Of a stretch of DNA of 64,000 nucleotides, positions 45,563-57,060 are shown piece by piece. Each line of letters opens with the position of its first letter. Positions within the stretch are counted from its first letter, which is position 1. The DNA is from Dugong dugon. Lineage: Eukaryota; Chordata; Mammalia; Sirenia; Dugongidae. The stretch covers positions 12,574,501-12,638,500 of the forward strand of contig CM057473.1 of the NCBI GenBank assembly GCA_030035585.1, given 5' to 3'. Both the position numbers and the translations under genes were made by a program. The notes beneath the pieces were generated by a model, which saw only the letters and a program-made list of their open reading frames with translations, was not told the DNA's origin and ran no database searches.

Positions 45563-45749
45563 AGAAGTGCTTCTGAAGCTCCTATGGAACAATCATCAAG
45601 AGATTCATCTCCTGGGTCATGAAACACATCTAACAAATGTAAATCTGTAGTATTATATGTATTTATAATTGATTCAGATAGGTAATCAATCAGACTTTAA
45701 ACCTTAAATTCAACCCTCTTTGGAAGATAGTCAAAATTGTATAACTAGT

Positions 45750-46010
45750 AGATTATTTGTGTTTCCTTTTATTGCTGAGTAATATTATATTGTATGAATA
45801 TAAACTGCAATGATTTACCCATTCACACATTGATGTATGTGTGCAATATTTTCAATTTGGAGCTACTATGAATAAATATGTGTTTATTTTTGTTATATTA
45901 TAAGAATAATCACAACATCTTATTCATAATGCACACACATATGTCTGTATATCTCTTGAATAAATACTTAAGAGTGGAATTGATGGCTCTTATAGGTCAG
46001 CATCCTTAGA
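45750..46010 (-). mobile_element. Old L1 ORF2 3' end fragment
   Basis: 'ttttattgctgagtaatatt' near 45767 and 'ttaagagtggaattgatggc' near 45969 are the antisense of the conserved end of L1 ORF2 and the start of its 3' UTR. Confidence 0.75.
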
Positions 46011-46593
46011 AACATATTTTGGCAATCTTATTTTAGCATTCAGAAGATTTACTATGTAGTGCTCTTAGAAACAATATTTGTGAGAAGTGAAGCAAGTAGG
46101 ATTTCAGGAAGAAGCTGAAATCTCAATGCAGTTGCAATAAAGACCCTCCTAAATGGAGTATGTAGCCAAAAAAAAAAAAAAGGGACTTCTAAGTTAGTCC
46201 AAATTGAGACAAAGAGGATGGGCTTTTATTCAAATCACAGACCAGTTATTTGTTAGATACTGTCCCTGGGGAAGAGTGTGCCTTTGGGATAGAAGAGAAC
46301 TCCCAGAGAAGCACTGTGCTGACACATATCAGCTGCCAACACCCGCAACAATTAGAGGAATAAGTACCTCAATTCTAAGGGGATATCTGGGCACACATCA
46401 CAGCATCTGCTACGCTAGGCCAGTTAGGTAGATGTTTAACTTCATACGAACCTGACATGCATTTTTAAAATGTGGTTATTCTTTTTAAACTTCCACTAGC
46501 AATTTATGAGAGTTCCATTTGCTCCTCAAGCTCTGCAAAATTTAGATTGGTTAGTCTTAATTTTAACCTAGTGTGTGTGCTTATAAGGTATAT
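46011..46593. other. Unassigned, possibly an old repeat
   Basis: A-run at 46168-46181 and a moderately GC-rich block (46200-46430) with a 75-codon frame lacking any known motif. Confidence 0.35.
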
Positions 46594-46789
46594 GTTAAGT
46601 ATATGGAGCCCTGATGGTGCAGTAGTTAAGAGCTTAGCTGCTAGCCAAAATGTCAGCAGTTCAAATCTACCAGCTGCTCCTTGGAAACCTTATGGGGCAG
46701 TTCTACTCTGTCCTATAGGGTCACTATGAGTTGGAATTGCCTCGACAGCAACAGGTTTGTTCTGTCTTTTTGTTTTTGGTTAAGTATAT
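46594..46789 (+). mobile_element. AfroSINE with 11-bp target duplication
   Basis: The element proper is 46605-46778: head 'ggagccctgatggtgcagta', body with 'gggtcactatgagttggaat', T-rich tail. Flanks 'gttaagtatat' (46594-46604 and 46779-46789) are identical. Confidence 0.95.
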
Positions 46790-46797
46790 ATCCTAAA

Positions 46798-46800
<3 letters not shown>

Positions 46801-46846
<46 letters not shown>
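46801..46846. repeat. (GT)n microsatellite
   Basis: Twenty-three uninterrupted GT units just downstream of the AfroSINE. Likely length-polymorphic. Confidence 0.97.
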
Positions 46847-46848
<2 letters not shown>

Positions 46849-47009
46849 AGAATGTGGGGTGGGAGCTGACTATTTCTAAACATATATCAAGGTGTACCAT
46901 CACCATTTATTCAGAATAAATTCCTTTCTCCATATAAAAAGTTTACCTCAAATCAATATTACACTTCTGTGGTTACAAGAACCTTACCAGTATTATTCCA
47001 TTTACCACT

Positions 47010-47471
47010 TGGGGCAAGGAGAATAATGGCTCCCCAAATATGCCCACATCTCAATCCCCAGGACCTGTGAATATGTTGCTTTAAAGGGGAAAAGAAACTT
47101 TGTAGATGGAGATTGAGTTAAGGATCTTGAGATGGAAAGATTATCCTGGATTATCCAAGTGGGCCCAATGTAATCACAAGGGTCCTTGTAAGAGGGAGGT
47201 AGGAAGTCAGAGTCAGAGAAAGAGATGGCATGATGGAAGCAGAGGTCAGACAGAAGTGAAAAAGGAGCCCTGAGCCAAGGACTGTAGGTGACCCGTAGAA
47301 GCCCGAAAAGGCAAGGAAACAGATTCTCCCCTAGAACCTCCAGAAAGATAGCACCCTTGTTGACCAGCATTAAAGTTCTGACCTCCAAGACCGTAATATA
47401 ATGAATGTGTTTTTTTTTAAGTCAATAAGTTGGTGGTAAATTGCTATAGCAGCAATAGAAACCTAATACAC
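47010..47471 (+). mobile_element. MLT1-type MaLR LTR (fossil)
   Basis: A classic MLT1 LTR text order: 'gaataatggctccccaaata', 'aaggatcttgagatggaaag', 'gggcccaatgtaatcacaag', 'gattctcccctagaacctcc', and the ending 'gcaatagaaacctaatacac'. About 460 bp, a near-complete solo LTR. The family predates the placental radiation or is close to that age. No retroviral internal region is visible beside it. Confidence 0.9.
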
Positions 47472-47551
47472 TGCTCCTGCTGTTCTCATTTGTGATACTT
47501 TCATCAAGTGTTTTACTTCTGCTTATAAACACCAAGTATTCTAAATTTTGT

Positions 47552-47795
47552 TGTTTCTAGTTGCTGTTGAGTTGACTCCAACTCATGGAATCTTATGTTT
47601 AGCGAAACAAAACGTTGCTGTACCTGTGCCATTTTCGTGATCGTCAGTATGCTTGAGTCCATTGTGGCTCTTGTGTCCCTCCATCTCACCGAGGATTTCT
47701 CTCATTTTCGCTGACCCTCTACTTTGCCAAGCATGATGTCCTTTTCCAGCGATTGTTTTTTCCTGAGGAAAGTAAGGAAGCTGAAGTCTCATCAT
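47552..47795 (-). mobile_element. RTE LINE, 3' fragment
   Basis: Inverted tail 'ttgttgttgttt'-like start, then 'tgtgccattttcgtgatcgt', 'ctctactttgccaagcatga' and 'gatgtccttttccagcgatt' as in the copy at 2773. The match fades near 47795. Confidence 0.85.
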
Positions 47796-48294
47796 CCTCA
47801 TATGACACTGATAACAAATGTAATTCTGGAGGCTCTTTGGTCAGGGTCAGGTCTGTAAGATACAGCTTCAGAAGACAGGTATTTGCCATTCTGGAGTTCA
47901 GTTCAGGAAGGAAAGCGAGCCAGGCGGGTCCAGCTTTTCTTCCAGGGGTCATTCAATATCGACATGTAGTGCAGCTGCTTAGTCAAGTGAACCGCCTGTT
48001 GAAAGGCACGATCAGTACAGCAAGAACACCTACAAAATGGCTTATGTGCTGCCTAACTTTGAAGAGGTGAGAAACAGTCATCATGGCTACTGTTGAAGAG
48101 AAGAACGTTGAGACATCTCAACTTACCTCTTCAAATCTACAGCTCTGGAACCCCACTTGTGGTTTACCTAACTCTTAGATATTAACTCTTAGATTCATTT
48201 CTTACCCTTTTAAAATCCAGCCTTCCTTTATGCATTGTACTTATTTTTCTAAGAATAGTTTTGTTTTGTTTTTCTTTTGCTTTATAAGTAGATC
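47796..48294. other. Unassigned segment following an RTE end
   Basis: A plus-strand frame (47753-48070, 105 codons) crosses the RTE edge, which argues against a real gene. The later part (47820-48070) is more GC-balanced than its surroundings and is not a family I know. A donor-like 'gaagaggtgagaaa' sits near 48061-48074 but no exon can be supported. Confidence 0.3.
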
Positions 48295-48512
48295 TAAAAC
48301 CAAACCAAAACCAAGCCTGTTGCTGTCAAGTCATTTCCAATGCATGGCAACCCCATGTGTGTTACAGAGTAGAACTGCTCCATAGGGTTTTTTTTGTTTT
48401 TTTTTTTTTCTGCAATCTTAAGGAGAGAAGATCTCCAGGCCTTTCTTTGGTGGTACAGTTGGGTGGGTTTGAACCACCAACTTTTAGGTTAGTAATATAG
48501 TGCAAACGGTTT
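48295..48512 (-). mobile_element. AfroSINE, second type, diverged
   Basis: Inverted tail 'aaaaccaaaccaaaaccaag', middle block with T-runs (48390-48410), inverted B box near 48465 ('gggtgggtttgaaccaccaa'). Confidence 0.85.
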
Positions 48513-48519
48513 GAACCAT

Positions 48520-48683
48520 ATTAAAAAAAAAACCCATTGCAGGTAGTATTGATCCTGATACGTAGCTGCTCTATAAACAGGGTAGAACTACCCATAGGGT
48601 TCCCAAGAGCAACTGGTGGACTCGAACTGGTGACCTTTTGGTTAGCAGCTGAACTGTTAAGCACTGTGCCACAAAGGCCACCT
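48520..48683 (-). mobile_element. AfroSINE, short variant, diverged
   Basis: Inverted A-rich tail at 48522, altered middle ('gatcctgatacgtagctgct'), intact inverted B-box region ('gaccttttggttagcagctg') and head. Directly follows another SINE in the same orientation. Confidence 0.88.
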
Positions 48684-49680
48684 AGGGATCTTATAAATAG
48701 ATCCAAGAGATTTATATTTAGAAACTAAATCAATTATTAGAAAAAAATGCTTATTTATTTAACCGTTTAATTTTCAGGCTTAATATTAACCGACCAAACC
48801 TCATGGATAGTGAATGTCTTATTCTGAAACACAAATCCTGTAAACGTGGAGGAAAATAAGGAAGTGTTTTTAACACATTAGATGTAAAGACCACTGGAAA
48901 ATTATGGCTCATATTGAACACAGAGTTAACATTTAAAATTGTAATAATAATAAAATAAAAATAAAACAGCTTTTTTTACATATGAACATTTTCTTATCTA
49001 ACTGTCTTTGAAATGAAACAAGTTGGCTTATACCGTGCTAGGGTTTGTACCCTAGAAAAATGCATGTGCATATAATTCCATACAAAAATAGAAACTAGCT
49101 TTCCATGAAATCAGTTTAAAAACAAGCAATATAAAAGAAAAAAACCTTCTTTAGGAAAATTCTCACTTAGGTGATTTGACTGGAGAAAATCCTGTGTTGG
49201 AGTCCCCAGCTGTGGCTGACATTCTTCCCCTATTTGCTCATATTTTGTCTTAGCACAAAAAAATGCTGAATAGTACGAGAGCAGATCTTTTTTTGAATTC
49301 AATGCCCTAAGAACCTAAAATTAGGGTGAAGGATGGTGAAATTTTTTCAAGTTCTGTGGTCTCTGGTTCATGGAGAACAGTAACACAGGAGCCATTTTGG
49401 GACTGGTGTTGGCAAGAATTAAGAGTTTCTCTTATAACATATTAAGCTTGAAATGCAATTTAGTCATCCAAGTAGAGATTTTGTGAGGTATGGTTATATC
49501 TAGGTAACTGGATCGAACCCTATGTCATTCATTCATTTATAGGGTGCAGTGGAAAGGGTAAATTGGAAGTGATGTAGGGGAAGAGAGAGAAATTTGAGAA
49601 ACTCTTGTATATTATTCCATTGTATACGTATGCTAACATATATTATTTGTTTTGCTCTAGGTGGACATTTAGGTTATGTT
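48684..49680. other. Anonymous AT-rich sequence, 1 kb
   Basis: No family or gene recognised. Confidence 0.45.
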
Positions 49681-50115
49681 GTAGTTTCTTGGTGCTGCTA
49701 TAAAAGAAATACCAGAAGTCAGCGGATTTAGCAAACAGTTGAAGAAGCTAAAAGTATGTAGTTAAGGAGCTGGCTCTAGAGGAAGTCTGTTTCTCTCTCT
49801 TTCTGCCAGCTCTTGGAGAAATTCCTTGCCTCAGCTTCTCTAGCCGGCCACTCTTGGACTTCCTAGTTTGTAGACTGGTCTGTGTCTTTAGTCTTCAAAT
49901 AATGTTGATTTTTTTTCCCTGTGTCTGCTTTCTTCTGTGCATAATTTTCTCTTTTATATCTCAAAAGTGGTTTGCCTAATACACACTTTACACTGATTGA
50001 TGTGACCTCATTAACATAACAAAGACAATCCTATTCCTGAATGAGATTACATCCACAGTTATAGGGGTTAGGATTTCCGATACATATTTTTGGAGGATGC
50101 AATTCAGTTCATAAC
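49681..50115 (-). mobile_element. MaLR-like LTR (fossil), probably lineage-restricted
   Basis: On the minus strand it starts near 50115 with 'tgaactgaattgcatcctcc', contains 'gttatgttaatgaggtcaca' and 'tgagatataaaagagaaaat', and ends near 49681 with 'gcagcaccaagaaactac', the usual style of a MaLR LTR 3' end. About 435 bp; no internal region seen. Exact family uncertain. Confidence 0.6.
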
Positions 50116-50119
50116 TGGT

Positions 50120-50640
50120 TGTTTCCAGGTTTTTGCTAAAATTGTGAATAATTTGCTATGATCCCAAACCGTTGAATTTAACGCAAGGAATTTTCTAGAG
50201 TCAACATATAGGTGTGAAATGCTGGATCTAAGGCTATATTCATGTTCAGTTTTATAAAATAATGCCAATCTGTTTTCCAAACTGATCATGCTAACTTATA
50301 TTACCTCCATCAATGCAGAAGTGATTTTGTTCTCTAAATGCTGAACTACAGTTGACGTTGTTAAAATTCTTAATGTTTGTTAATCTCATGGGTGCAATAC
50401 TGAGTCCTACTGGAGTATGAATTTGCATTTCCCTGGTGACTAATGACTTTGAATATCTTTTAACACAGTAATAAGTTTTTCAGATCTCCTCTTTTATAGC
50501 ATATCTAATTGTGTCTTTGACCATTTCTGTATTGGGTCATTGTACTTATTATTTAGTATACCTCTTTCTATATTATTGGTACTATTCCTTTGTCAGTTAT
50601 AAGTATGGGTTTTGCCTTCATCAATATCTTTCAATAAATG
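50120..50640 (-). mobile_element. Old L1 3' end fragment
   Basis: 'gaatttgcatttccctggtg' near 50420, 'gactttgaatatcttttaac' near 50445 and 'ttctgtattgggtcattgta' near 50526 are antisense L1 ORF2-end/3' UTR text. Confidence 0.78.
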
Positions 50641-50699
50641 TCTTCTCCATGGTATGGAATCTTTGAGTAAACAAAGGATAATAATTTCATGTCATCCAA

Positions 50700-50790
50700 T
50701 ATTTATTTATCTATTTACCTATTTATCCTTCTACCCATCTACCTATCTATCTATCTATCTATCTGTCTGTCTGTCTGTCTGTCTAGCTAT
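50700..50790. repeat. (TATC)n/(TGTC)n tetranucleotide repeat
   Basis: ATTT/ACCT variants, then five TATC and five TGTC units. Directly precedes the DNA element. Confidence 0.92.
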
Positions 50791-50797
50791 ATATCTA

Positions 50798-51117
50798 CAG
50801 GGAGTCACCAACTTATGACCAGGCTCCCTCTCAATGACTGCATCATAAGTTGGTTCTGACGTAAGTTGAATACCTCATTTTTTAATTTTTTTTTATTTTT
50901 CATTATTATTGCCTTTTATTAACAGTGTCTTTATAAATCCAATCTTTGTCTTCAGAGGTTGGAAACATTACATCTGAGAATGATAACATCAGCAAATTAC
51001 ATGCTGCAACATTGTATATAGTACATATTACTAACAATAAGATGTCCAAAAAAGAAACAAACTGTCGGAAGTGTAGCTCCTTGTAACTTGAATATGTCTT
51101 AAGTAGGGAAATACCTG
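50798..51117. mobile_element. Short Tigger-like DNA transposon (MITE-type)
   Basis: Bounded by 'cagg' (50798) and 'cctg' (51117), with TA on both sides (50796-50797 and 51118-51119), as expected for Tc1/mariner-pogo elements. Inside, 'aacttatgacc', 'cataagttggttctgacgta' and 'taacttgaatatgtcttaag' resemble the repeated 'cttacgac' texture of Tigger ends. No transposase frame, so non-autonomous. Family name not certain. Confidence 0.65.
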
Positions 51118-51479
51118 TATTTATTTATTCTTTTTGTGTCTTTTTAAGAAAGCAATTTTAACTGTTAATTTTTGAGTATATTTTCACATGTGTGTGTATA
51201 TATATATATAAATGTTAAAATTTTTGCTGAGAAGATATAATTTCACAGATGTTTCCCCAAGATTCCTAATTCTTGTTTTTTTTAATCAAAAACAAAATTA
51301 GGTACTGTTGTGAAGCAATCTTAAAGATTTTATTAAAGCCCTAAGTCAGTTGACCTTAATATTCAAGGATTACTTTTAATATTCTGGGTGGGAACCACTC
51401 AATAAATTGAGCCTTTAAAAGTGTATAATTTTTTTTCCAGGAAAAAGAAGGAGAAGGAGAAAAGAAAATTCATAGCACA
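51118..51479. other. Anonymous AT-rich sequence
   Basis: Short TA tract near 51199-51209. Nothing else recognised. Confidence 0.4.
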
Positions 51480-51852
51480 GGAAGCATTTAATGAACAATT
51501 ACTGCCTTGAACATGGATGAGTCATGCGGTGAGGAATACAGGCCTATAGATCCTCCAAGCAGTAACCCCACTAACAGCTAGCAAGGAAACAGAGACCTCA
51601 ATCCTACAACTGCAAGTACCTAAATTAAATTTAAAAAAAAAGAAACCCTGGAAGCAAGATTCTTCCCTAGAGCCTCCAGACAAGAGCAAGCCTGGAAAAC
51701 ACCTTGATTTTGGCCTAGTGAGAACCTAAGCAGAGAACCCATCTAAGCCCCCCTGGACTTCGGACCTACAGAATTTTGAGATAATAAATGGATATTGTTT
51801 TAAGCCACTAAGATTGCCATCATTTGTTTTGCAGTAAGAGAAAACTAAAACA
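51480..51852 (+). mobile_element. MLT1-type MaLR LTR, partial (fossil)
   Basis: 'gacctcaatcctacaactgc', 'cttccctagagcctccagac', 'gataataaatggatattgtt' and the ending 'gagaaaactaaaac' follow the 3' two-thirds of an MLT1 LTR. The 5' part is not evident. Different MLT1 subtype from the copy at 47.0 kb (it has the 'cctacaactgcaa' block). Confidence 0.82.
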
Positions 51853-51871
51853 TTTTGCCTTTACATTTTGG

Positions 51872-52165
51872 TCTTGTTGTTGTTAGCTGCCCCTGAGGCA
51901 GCTCTGATTCACAGTCACCCCATGTTCAACAAAACGAAATGTTGCACAGTGCCGCACCATCCTCATGATCATTGGTACATTCGACTCCACTGTTGCATTC
52001 ACTGGAATTTTGAGTGCCTTCCAACCTAAGGTACTCATCTGCCAGCACTGTACTGAACAATACACTGCTGTGACCTATAGGGGTTTTATTGACTTCTTTT
52101 CTAAAAGAGATCACTAGCTAGGCCTTTCTTCCTAGTCTGTCGTAGTCTTGAAGTTCCACTAAAAT
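51872..52165 (-). mobile_element. RTE-derived short element: 3' end joined to 5' UTR
   Basis: It starts as the inverted RTE 3' tail ('gttgttgttagctgcccctg', 'cgcaccatcctcatgatcat') for about 100 bases. After about 52010 it continues as 'gagtgccttccaacctaagg', then 'ctttcttcctagtctgtcgt' and 'gtcttgaagttcc', which I associate with the RTE 5' untranslated region. The coding middle is absent. The join differs from the one in the 42.7-kb element, so the two arose separately or belong to different derivative families. Confidence 0.65.
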
Positions 52166-52664
52166 CTGTCTTTAATCCATCTGGAATTTATTTTTGTGTA
52201 TATTGCAGTGAAGATAAAATTTTATTTCATCCCTATAGATAAAGTGTAGTGTATAATAGAAACTAGGGATCATTTTCATTCTTTCATGTAGCTGATTTAT
52301 TGTTACAATACTATTTATGGAAAGTCTCTTCCTTCCCAAGTGACCTGCAATGCCACTTGAGGAGCATTAGTTGTTTATGCCTCAGCCTGTTTCTGGCTGG
52401 ATAATCTGGTCTACTGGGAAAAAAGAAATTCTTCTATCCTTACTTCAATGTGATCATGCAGTAACTATTATATCTTCATAATATAATAAGTCCAACAGGA
52501 CAAATTCACCAGCCTGCTCTTCTTCCTAGGAGTAAGTTGTTTATTCTATGACTTTTAATTTGATATGCATTTCAGAATCATATACTTGAGCTGATTGAAA
52601 ATACCATTTGGAATTAGTGGAGTTGTACTGTATGAGTAAATCCAGTTCACAGATTGTGACAAGC
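52166..52664. other. Anonymous sequence
   Basis: The first part may be a degenerate L1 piece ('ttaatccatctggaatttat', 'catagataaagtg'), consistent with antisense L1 3' text; otherwise nothing recognised. Confidence 0.4.
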
Positions 52665-53137
52665 AGAAAGAACAATGACCCCTTCTAAAAGGTGGACATT
52701 CTAATACCTGAAAGGGGAATTAAAATTGCAGACAGAGAGGTTGCTAATCCTCTGACCTTCAAATAGTGAGATTATCCTAGATTATCCAGGTGGCCCAAAG
52801 TAATTGCAAGTGTCCTTAGAAGTGAAAGAGGGGATCAGCAGAACAGGCCAGAGTGACTTGACTGGCTGAAGATGACAGTCAGAGTGTTGCTGACTGAGAC
52901 AGAGGAAGCGGCCAAGAGCCAAGGAATGCAGGCCATCTCCAGAAGCTAGAAAAGGCAAGAAAAGGGATCCTCCTCTAGAGTTACCAGAAACAAATGTAGC
53001 TGTGCTGGCACGTTGATTTTAGCACAATGAAATTTGTGTTGAGCTTCTAACCTACAGAAATGATAATACATTCGTGTTGTTTTAAGGCACTAAGTTTGTG
53101 TCATTGTGTTAAAGAAGCAAAATAAAACTAAGACATA
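52665..53137 (+). mobile_element. MLT1-type MaLR LTR (fossil)
   Basis: Same family and orientation as the 47.0-kb copy: 'gagattatcctagattatcc', 'aagagccaaggaatgcaggc', 'cctcctctagagttaccaga', 'tgttttaaggcactaagttt', ending near 'aaaactaagacata'. About 470 bp, near complete and solo. Confidence 0.88.
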
Positions 53138-53154
53138 AACCATTCATATCTTTA

Positions 53155-56100
53155 TAGTAGTGAGTTTCCCTACCCATGAGCATGGACTAGCTCTCCTTTA
53201 ATTTTTGCCTTCTCTGCTATCTTTCAATACATTTTTATAATTGTATTCAGAGAAAAAGCAGCATGATTATATTTGCTAAACGTAGTGCTTCTTTTTAACC
53301 TGTTTTTGTGCTATTGTTGTAATTTAAATAAAATTGTATAGCTTGTTATTGCTGGTTATAAAAATGCAATTGTGTTTTTTACATACTGCATGTTTAAATC
53401 TATTCCAAATGTATGACAAATGCATTTTTTTGATGTTGATCTTTTATCTAGCCAACGTACTCAACCTGCTTATTAGTTCTCATAATTTATCTGGATGTTT
53501 TATTTTCTAAATAGACAATAATCATCTTCATAGACATCTTCTGTACATATTCTTGTATTTTTTTATTTATTCTTCTTTTCTAACTACAGTGGGGGTACAT
53601 TAAGTTTAATATTGAAAAGCAATAGTGAGAATTAGTGTCGTTGTCTTGTTTCTGATCTTAAAAAGAATGATTGATTCTAACCTACCTTCAAGCATGCTAT
53701 TTGTTCTAGGTTTTTAGTAAATACATGTATTAAGTTAAGGATGATATGTTTTTCATTTAATAATGAGAGTTCATCAAATTATATCAAAGCTATTTCTGCA
53801 TCCAATGAAGCTGTAGTTGTTGTAGTTTTTAATCTGCTATGTACTGACTATTAGATTTTGTGATATAAGAACTTTTTTTTTAATTCAATGACTAAAAACC
53901 ATAATATTGTATTTTAAATTTTATACAATTTTGGATTCAATGAGTTAATATTATATTGAGAATTTTTGTACCTTGGAGCATGTGAGATTGAATGATACTT
54001 TTCCATTCTTGTATTGTCTGAGTTTAAGTTTGGAATCAGATATATTACAGCCTCATATAGTAAATAAACCAATTTCTTTTATAAAGATCATCACAAAGTT
54101 GGTTCCTATGAGGTGGAGGTTAAAGATGTCCCAAATTTCCAACTTTTCCAAACTGCTGTACCGCTCCTTCATCTCTAACATCAACTACTCTCTCTCTCCT
54201 CAGTACTCTCCCTCTTATCGTTGGATTTCCTAATTCGCTGCAATGTTTCACAGAACTCACAAACTTTATAAAGGAAATGGCTTACACAGTTGTGGAGCCT
54301 CGCAAGTACCAAATCCGTGGATCAGGAGTAGGCCTCTCCCGACCCATGTGGCTGCAGAGGCTGAAGAATCCAAAGCGGCAGTTCAGACCACAGGCTGCTG
54401 GCTTACAAGACTGCAGAAGCTGCAGAATCAAGTCAGACAATAACCCGCAGACCCAAGGGGCTATGACGGCCAGAGAATCTCAGAATCGGAAGGTCAGACA
54501 GCAGTCCTCTGGCTCAGGTGTGAAGAACCGAGAACTGATCACGAACAAGATGCAGGATCCGGATGTAGAGAGAGCCCCACCAGGACACACACATACATCT
54601 TAGATGCAGGCCACACCCCAGGAAAGGGAGTAACTTGAGTAAGGGTAGGACTTAAGTCACACCCTCCTGTGAGGCTTCAACTCAAGGTACACCCTATACA
54701 AATCCTGCCTCATTAACATGTACAAGTCAGGATCCACAACCCATAAAATGGAGGCCAATCATACAATATTGGAAATCATGGCCCAGCCAAGCTGACATAT
54801 AACCCCAACCATCACACGTTTCATATACCTTACTTGCATAGTCCCACTCAGTCATTATGTGTGAGTCATAAAGACCATGGGTAGAAGGGCCATTTTAAGT
54901 AATTCATTACACCTCAGTGAGTTAAAAACATTCTTTTTTTTCCTTTTTTTTTTAAAGAGTTTATATAAGACTGGATTGTTAAGTTTCTTAAATATTTGCT
55001 AAACTTCTCATATACAACCATAATATTGTATTTCATTAAAGTCTGCTCTTATTTTCATTATCTTCTTTTTTTTTTCCTTTTTCTCTCCTTTCAATTTTTT
55101 CTTTGTTTCTAACTCCTTAATTTGGCCATATGGCTCATTAATTTTCAGTTTTTCATTTCTAACATAAGTATGTGCTTAAAACTATGCATATCCTTCAAAA
55201 TAGTGTGTTTACTGTCCCCCACAAGTTTTATATATAGTATTTTTTTACTCTTCACTCCTAACATGTTTTTTTTCCACAATAGGAAATAAAGCAAATTTAA
55301 TTTCTATTTTAATGCATGACTTTTTAAAAAATAAAATCCATGGGCATTTTAAATGTATGTATTTGTTTTGGTTTCTAAATTATTTGCCCTGTGGTTGGAG
55401 AATGTGGTTTCTATGGTATCATTTCTCTGAAATTTGTAAAATCTGGCTTTAATGCTTAGCACAACACATGCTTGGAAATACTGTGTAGTCTATAATTGTC
55501 TGTGGGCAAGGTAATATATATATTTATTAAATAAATTTTCATAGTGTATTGTTCAAATATTTTTATCCTTGCTAAACTTTCTGTATGCTTAAATTATCTA
55601 TATTGAAAGAAGTGCTTTGAAATCTTTCCTATTTTTGATTAAAAAAACTTGCCAACTTCTCCATAAAACCCTATTAATTTTGTTTCATATATATTGTGCC
55701 TATTTTACTATGTGAAAACAAGCTTAGCAATATTGTTTGTATTTTGTTGAATTTTTGTGTTAAAATCTATTTTCTATAATATTTACATAGCTATCTCCAC
55801 TTCCTTTTAGAGTATCTTTAACTTTTTTTTTTTGTCAGTCTTCTTTTTTCCTTATTGTTTAGGTATGGCTCATAAATACTATGTAGCTGAATTTTACAAG
55901 TCCCATTTCATAATATCTGTCCCTTTTTTTTTCCAAACAGTCAAAAATTTTGCAATACATTTGTTTCTAACAATGTTACTATGCTACTTCTTTTTATTTT
56001 ATTATTTTTTATTTGCCCTTCTTGTCTTAAGAAAACATGAGTGTGTGTTTATTCCATTTCTCCTTTTTGTTGGTTTAGAACATCTATTTCCATTCTTTAT

Positions 56101-57060
56101 TCCTTATCCTTAAAATTTTACTATCCGTTCTTAACCTAGAAAGCTCTAAAGTTGATCAATGTTTAACCCCTGTCTTTAATAACAAGGAAACCCATAAAAT
56201 TTTTACCTTGATCATACTCACCCTAATATACTGTTATTTTCCAGTGTTTTAGACTTATGTTAATTCTAAGAAATAGAAACTTAATTATGAAGATTTAGTA
56301 TCACTATCATTACCATTAAGTTATTTTCATTATATTACTGCACTTTAGTGTTATAATCCCCTAGAAATCTGTATTTTTTGTATATCATTCTTTCTATCTC
56401 TGACATTTCTTCTGAGATACTTTTTATTATTCCTAAATTTCCCATACTGAAGTTACAGTGATTATATGCCTCAGCTTTCACTTACATAAATGCGTCTGTA
56501 TTTCATTCTTTTTAAAAATAAAGCAAAAATGAAAAAAATCTGGCAGCTACTTTTTTTTCAACACTTTGAAGACATCTTTTCACTATCATCTGATTTTTTT
56601 TATTCCAACTTGATTGTTCTCTTCAGCAATGTCTGATTCGATTTGGAGACAATCCACTGTGTTTTTAATTTCAGTAATTTATTTCTCATTTCTAGAAGAT
56701 TTGCTATTATATACATACTAGTATCTTTGGCCAGTATTAATAGTGTCCTTTTTTTCTTAATCATATTTTATTCTGTCTTTTGTTCATTGCAGCAATCTAT
56801 GCACCACTCTTCAAAATTCTGTAGCCGAAAATTTCAAACTCTGAATCTAAGTTGAGTAATTCTGAAGGTTTCATTTTCTCCTCCCATTAATTATAGTTCG
56901 GTGATTTTTGTTTTTATTGTGGACTCATATTTTATGTAATTAATCTGGAGGAATCCTAAGGACATAAATTATCACTTCTTTCATCTAGGAGGAATTTAAT
57001 TATTTTTTCCCTCAGAGATTTTCTTTAATTATAGAATGTCCACATATATATTTAAAGCTA
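53155..57060 (-). mobile_element. Long old L1 (L1M type), most of ORF2 to 5' region, split by an LTR
   Basis: Read antisense, ORF2 landmarks come in the right order. 'gtttccctacccatgagcat' is near 53164, 'aatagtgagaattagtgtcg' (reverse-transcriptase motif C neighbourhood) near 53621 and 'agctatttctgcatccaatg' near 53789. After the LTR come 'cccccacaagttttatatat' near 55215, 'tggttggagaatgtggtttc' (endonuclease side) near 55392, and finally T-rich 5' text such as 'tttctcatttctagaagatt' near 56683. Almost 4 kb of one element survives, though no frame does. Confidence 0.75.
54239..54816 (-). mobile_element. LTR-like fossil inserted in old L1
   Basis: On the minus strand it starts near 54816 with 'tgtgatggttggggttatat', matching the opening of a common mammalian LTR-type repeat ('tgtgatggttaattttatgt'), and ends near 54239. 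Middle text is GC-richer than the flanking L1. About 580 bp. No clear target duplication, so boundaries are soft, and 54112-54238 may belong to it as well. Class III/MaLR origin is likely but not certain. Confidence 0.5.

Noticed and set aside
47753-48070. 105-codon plus-strand frame with a donor-like end
   Set aside because: It starts inside an RTE fragment in antisense and crosses the element edge; no domain, and a single donor-like site is weak evidence for an exon.
54277-54603. 108-codon plus-strand frame
   Set aside because: It lies antisense within an LTR-like repeat and shows no conserved protein family.
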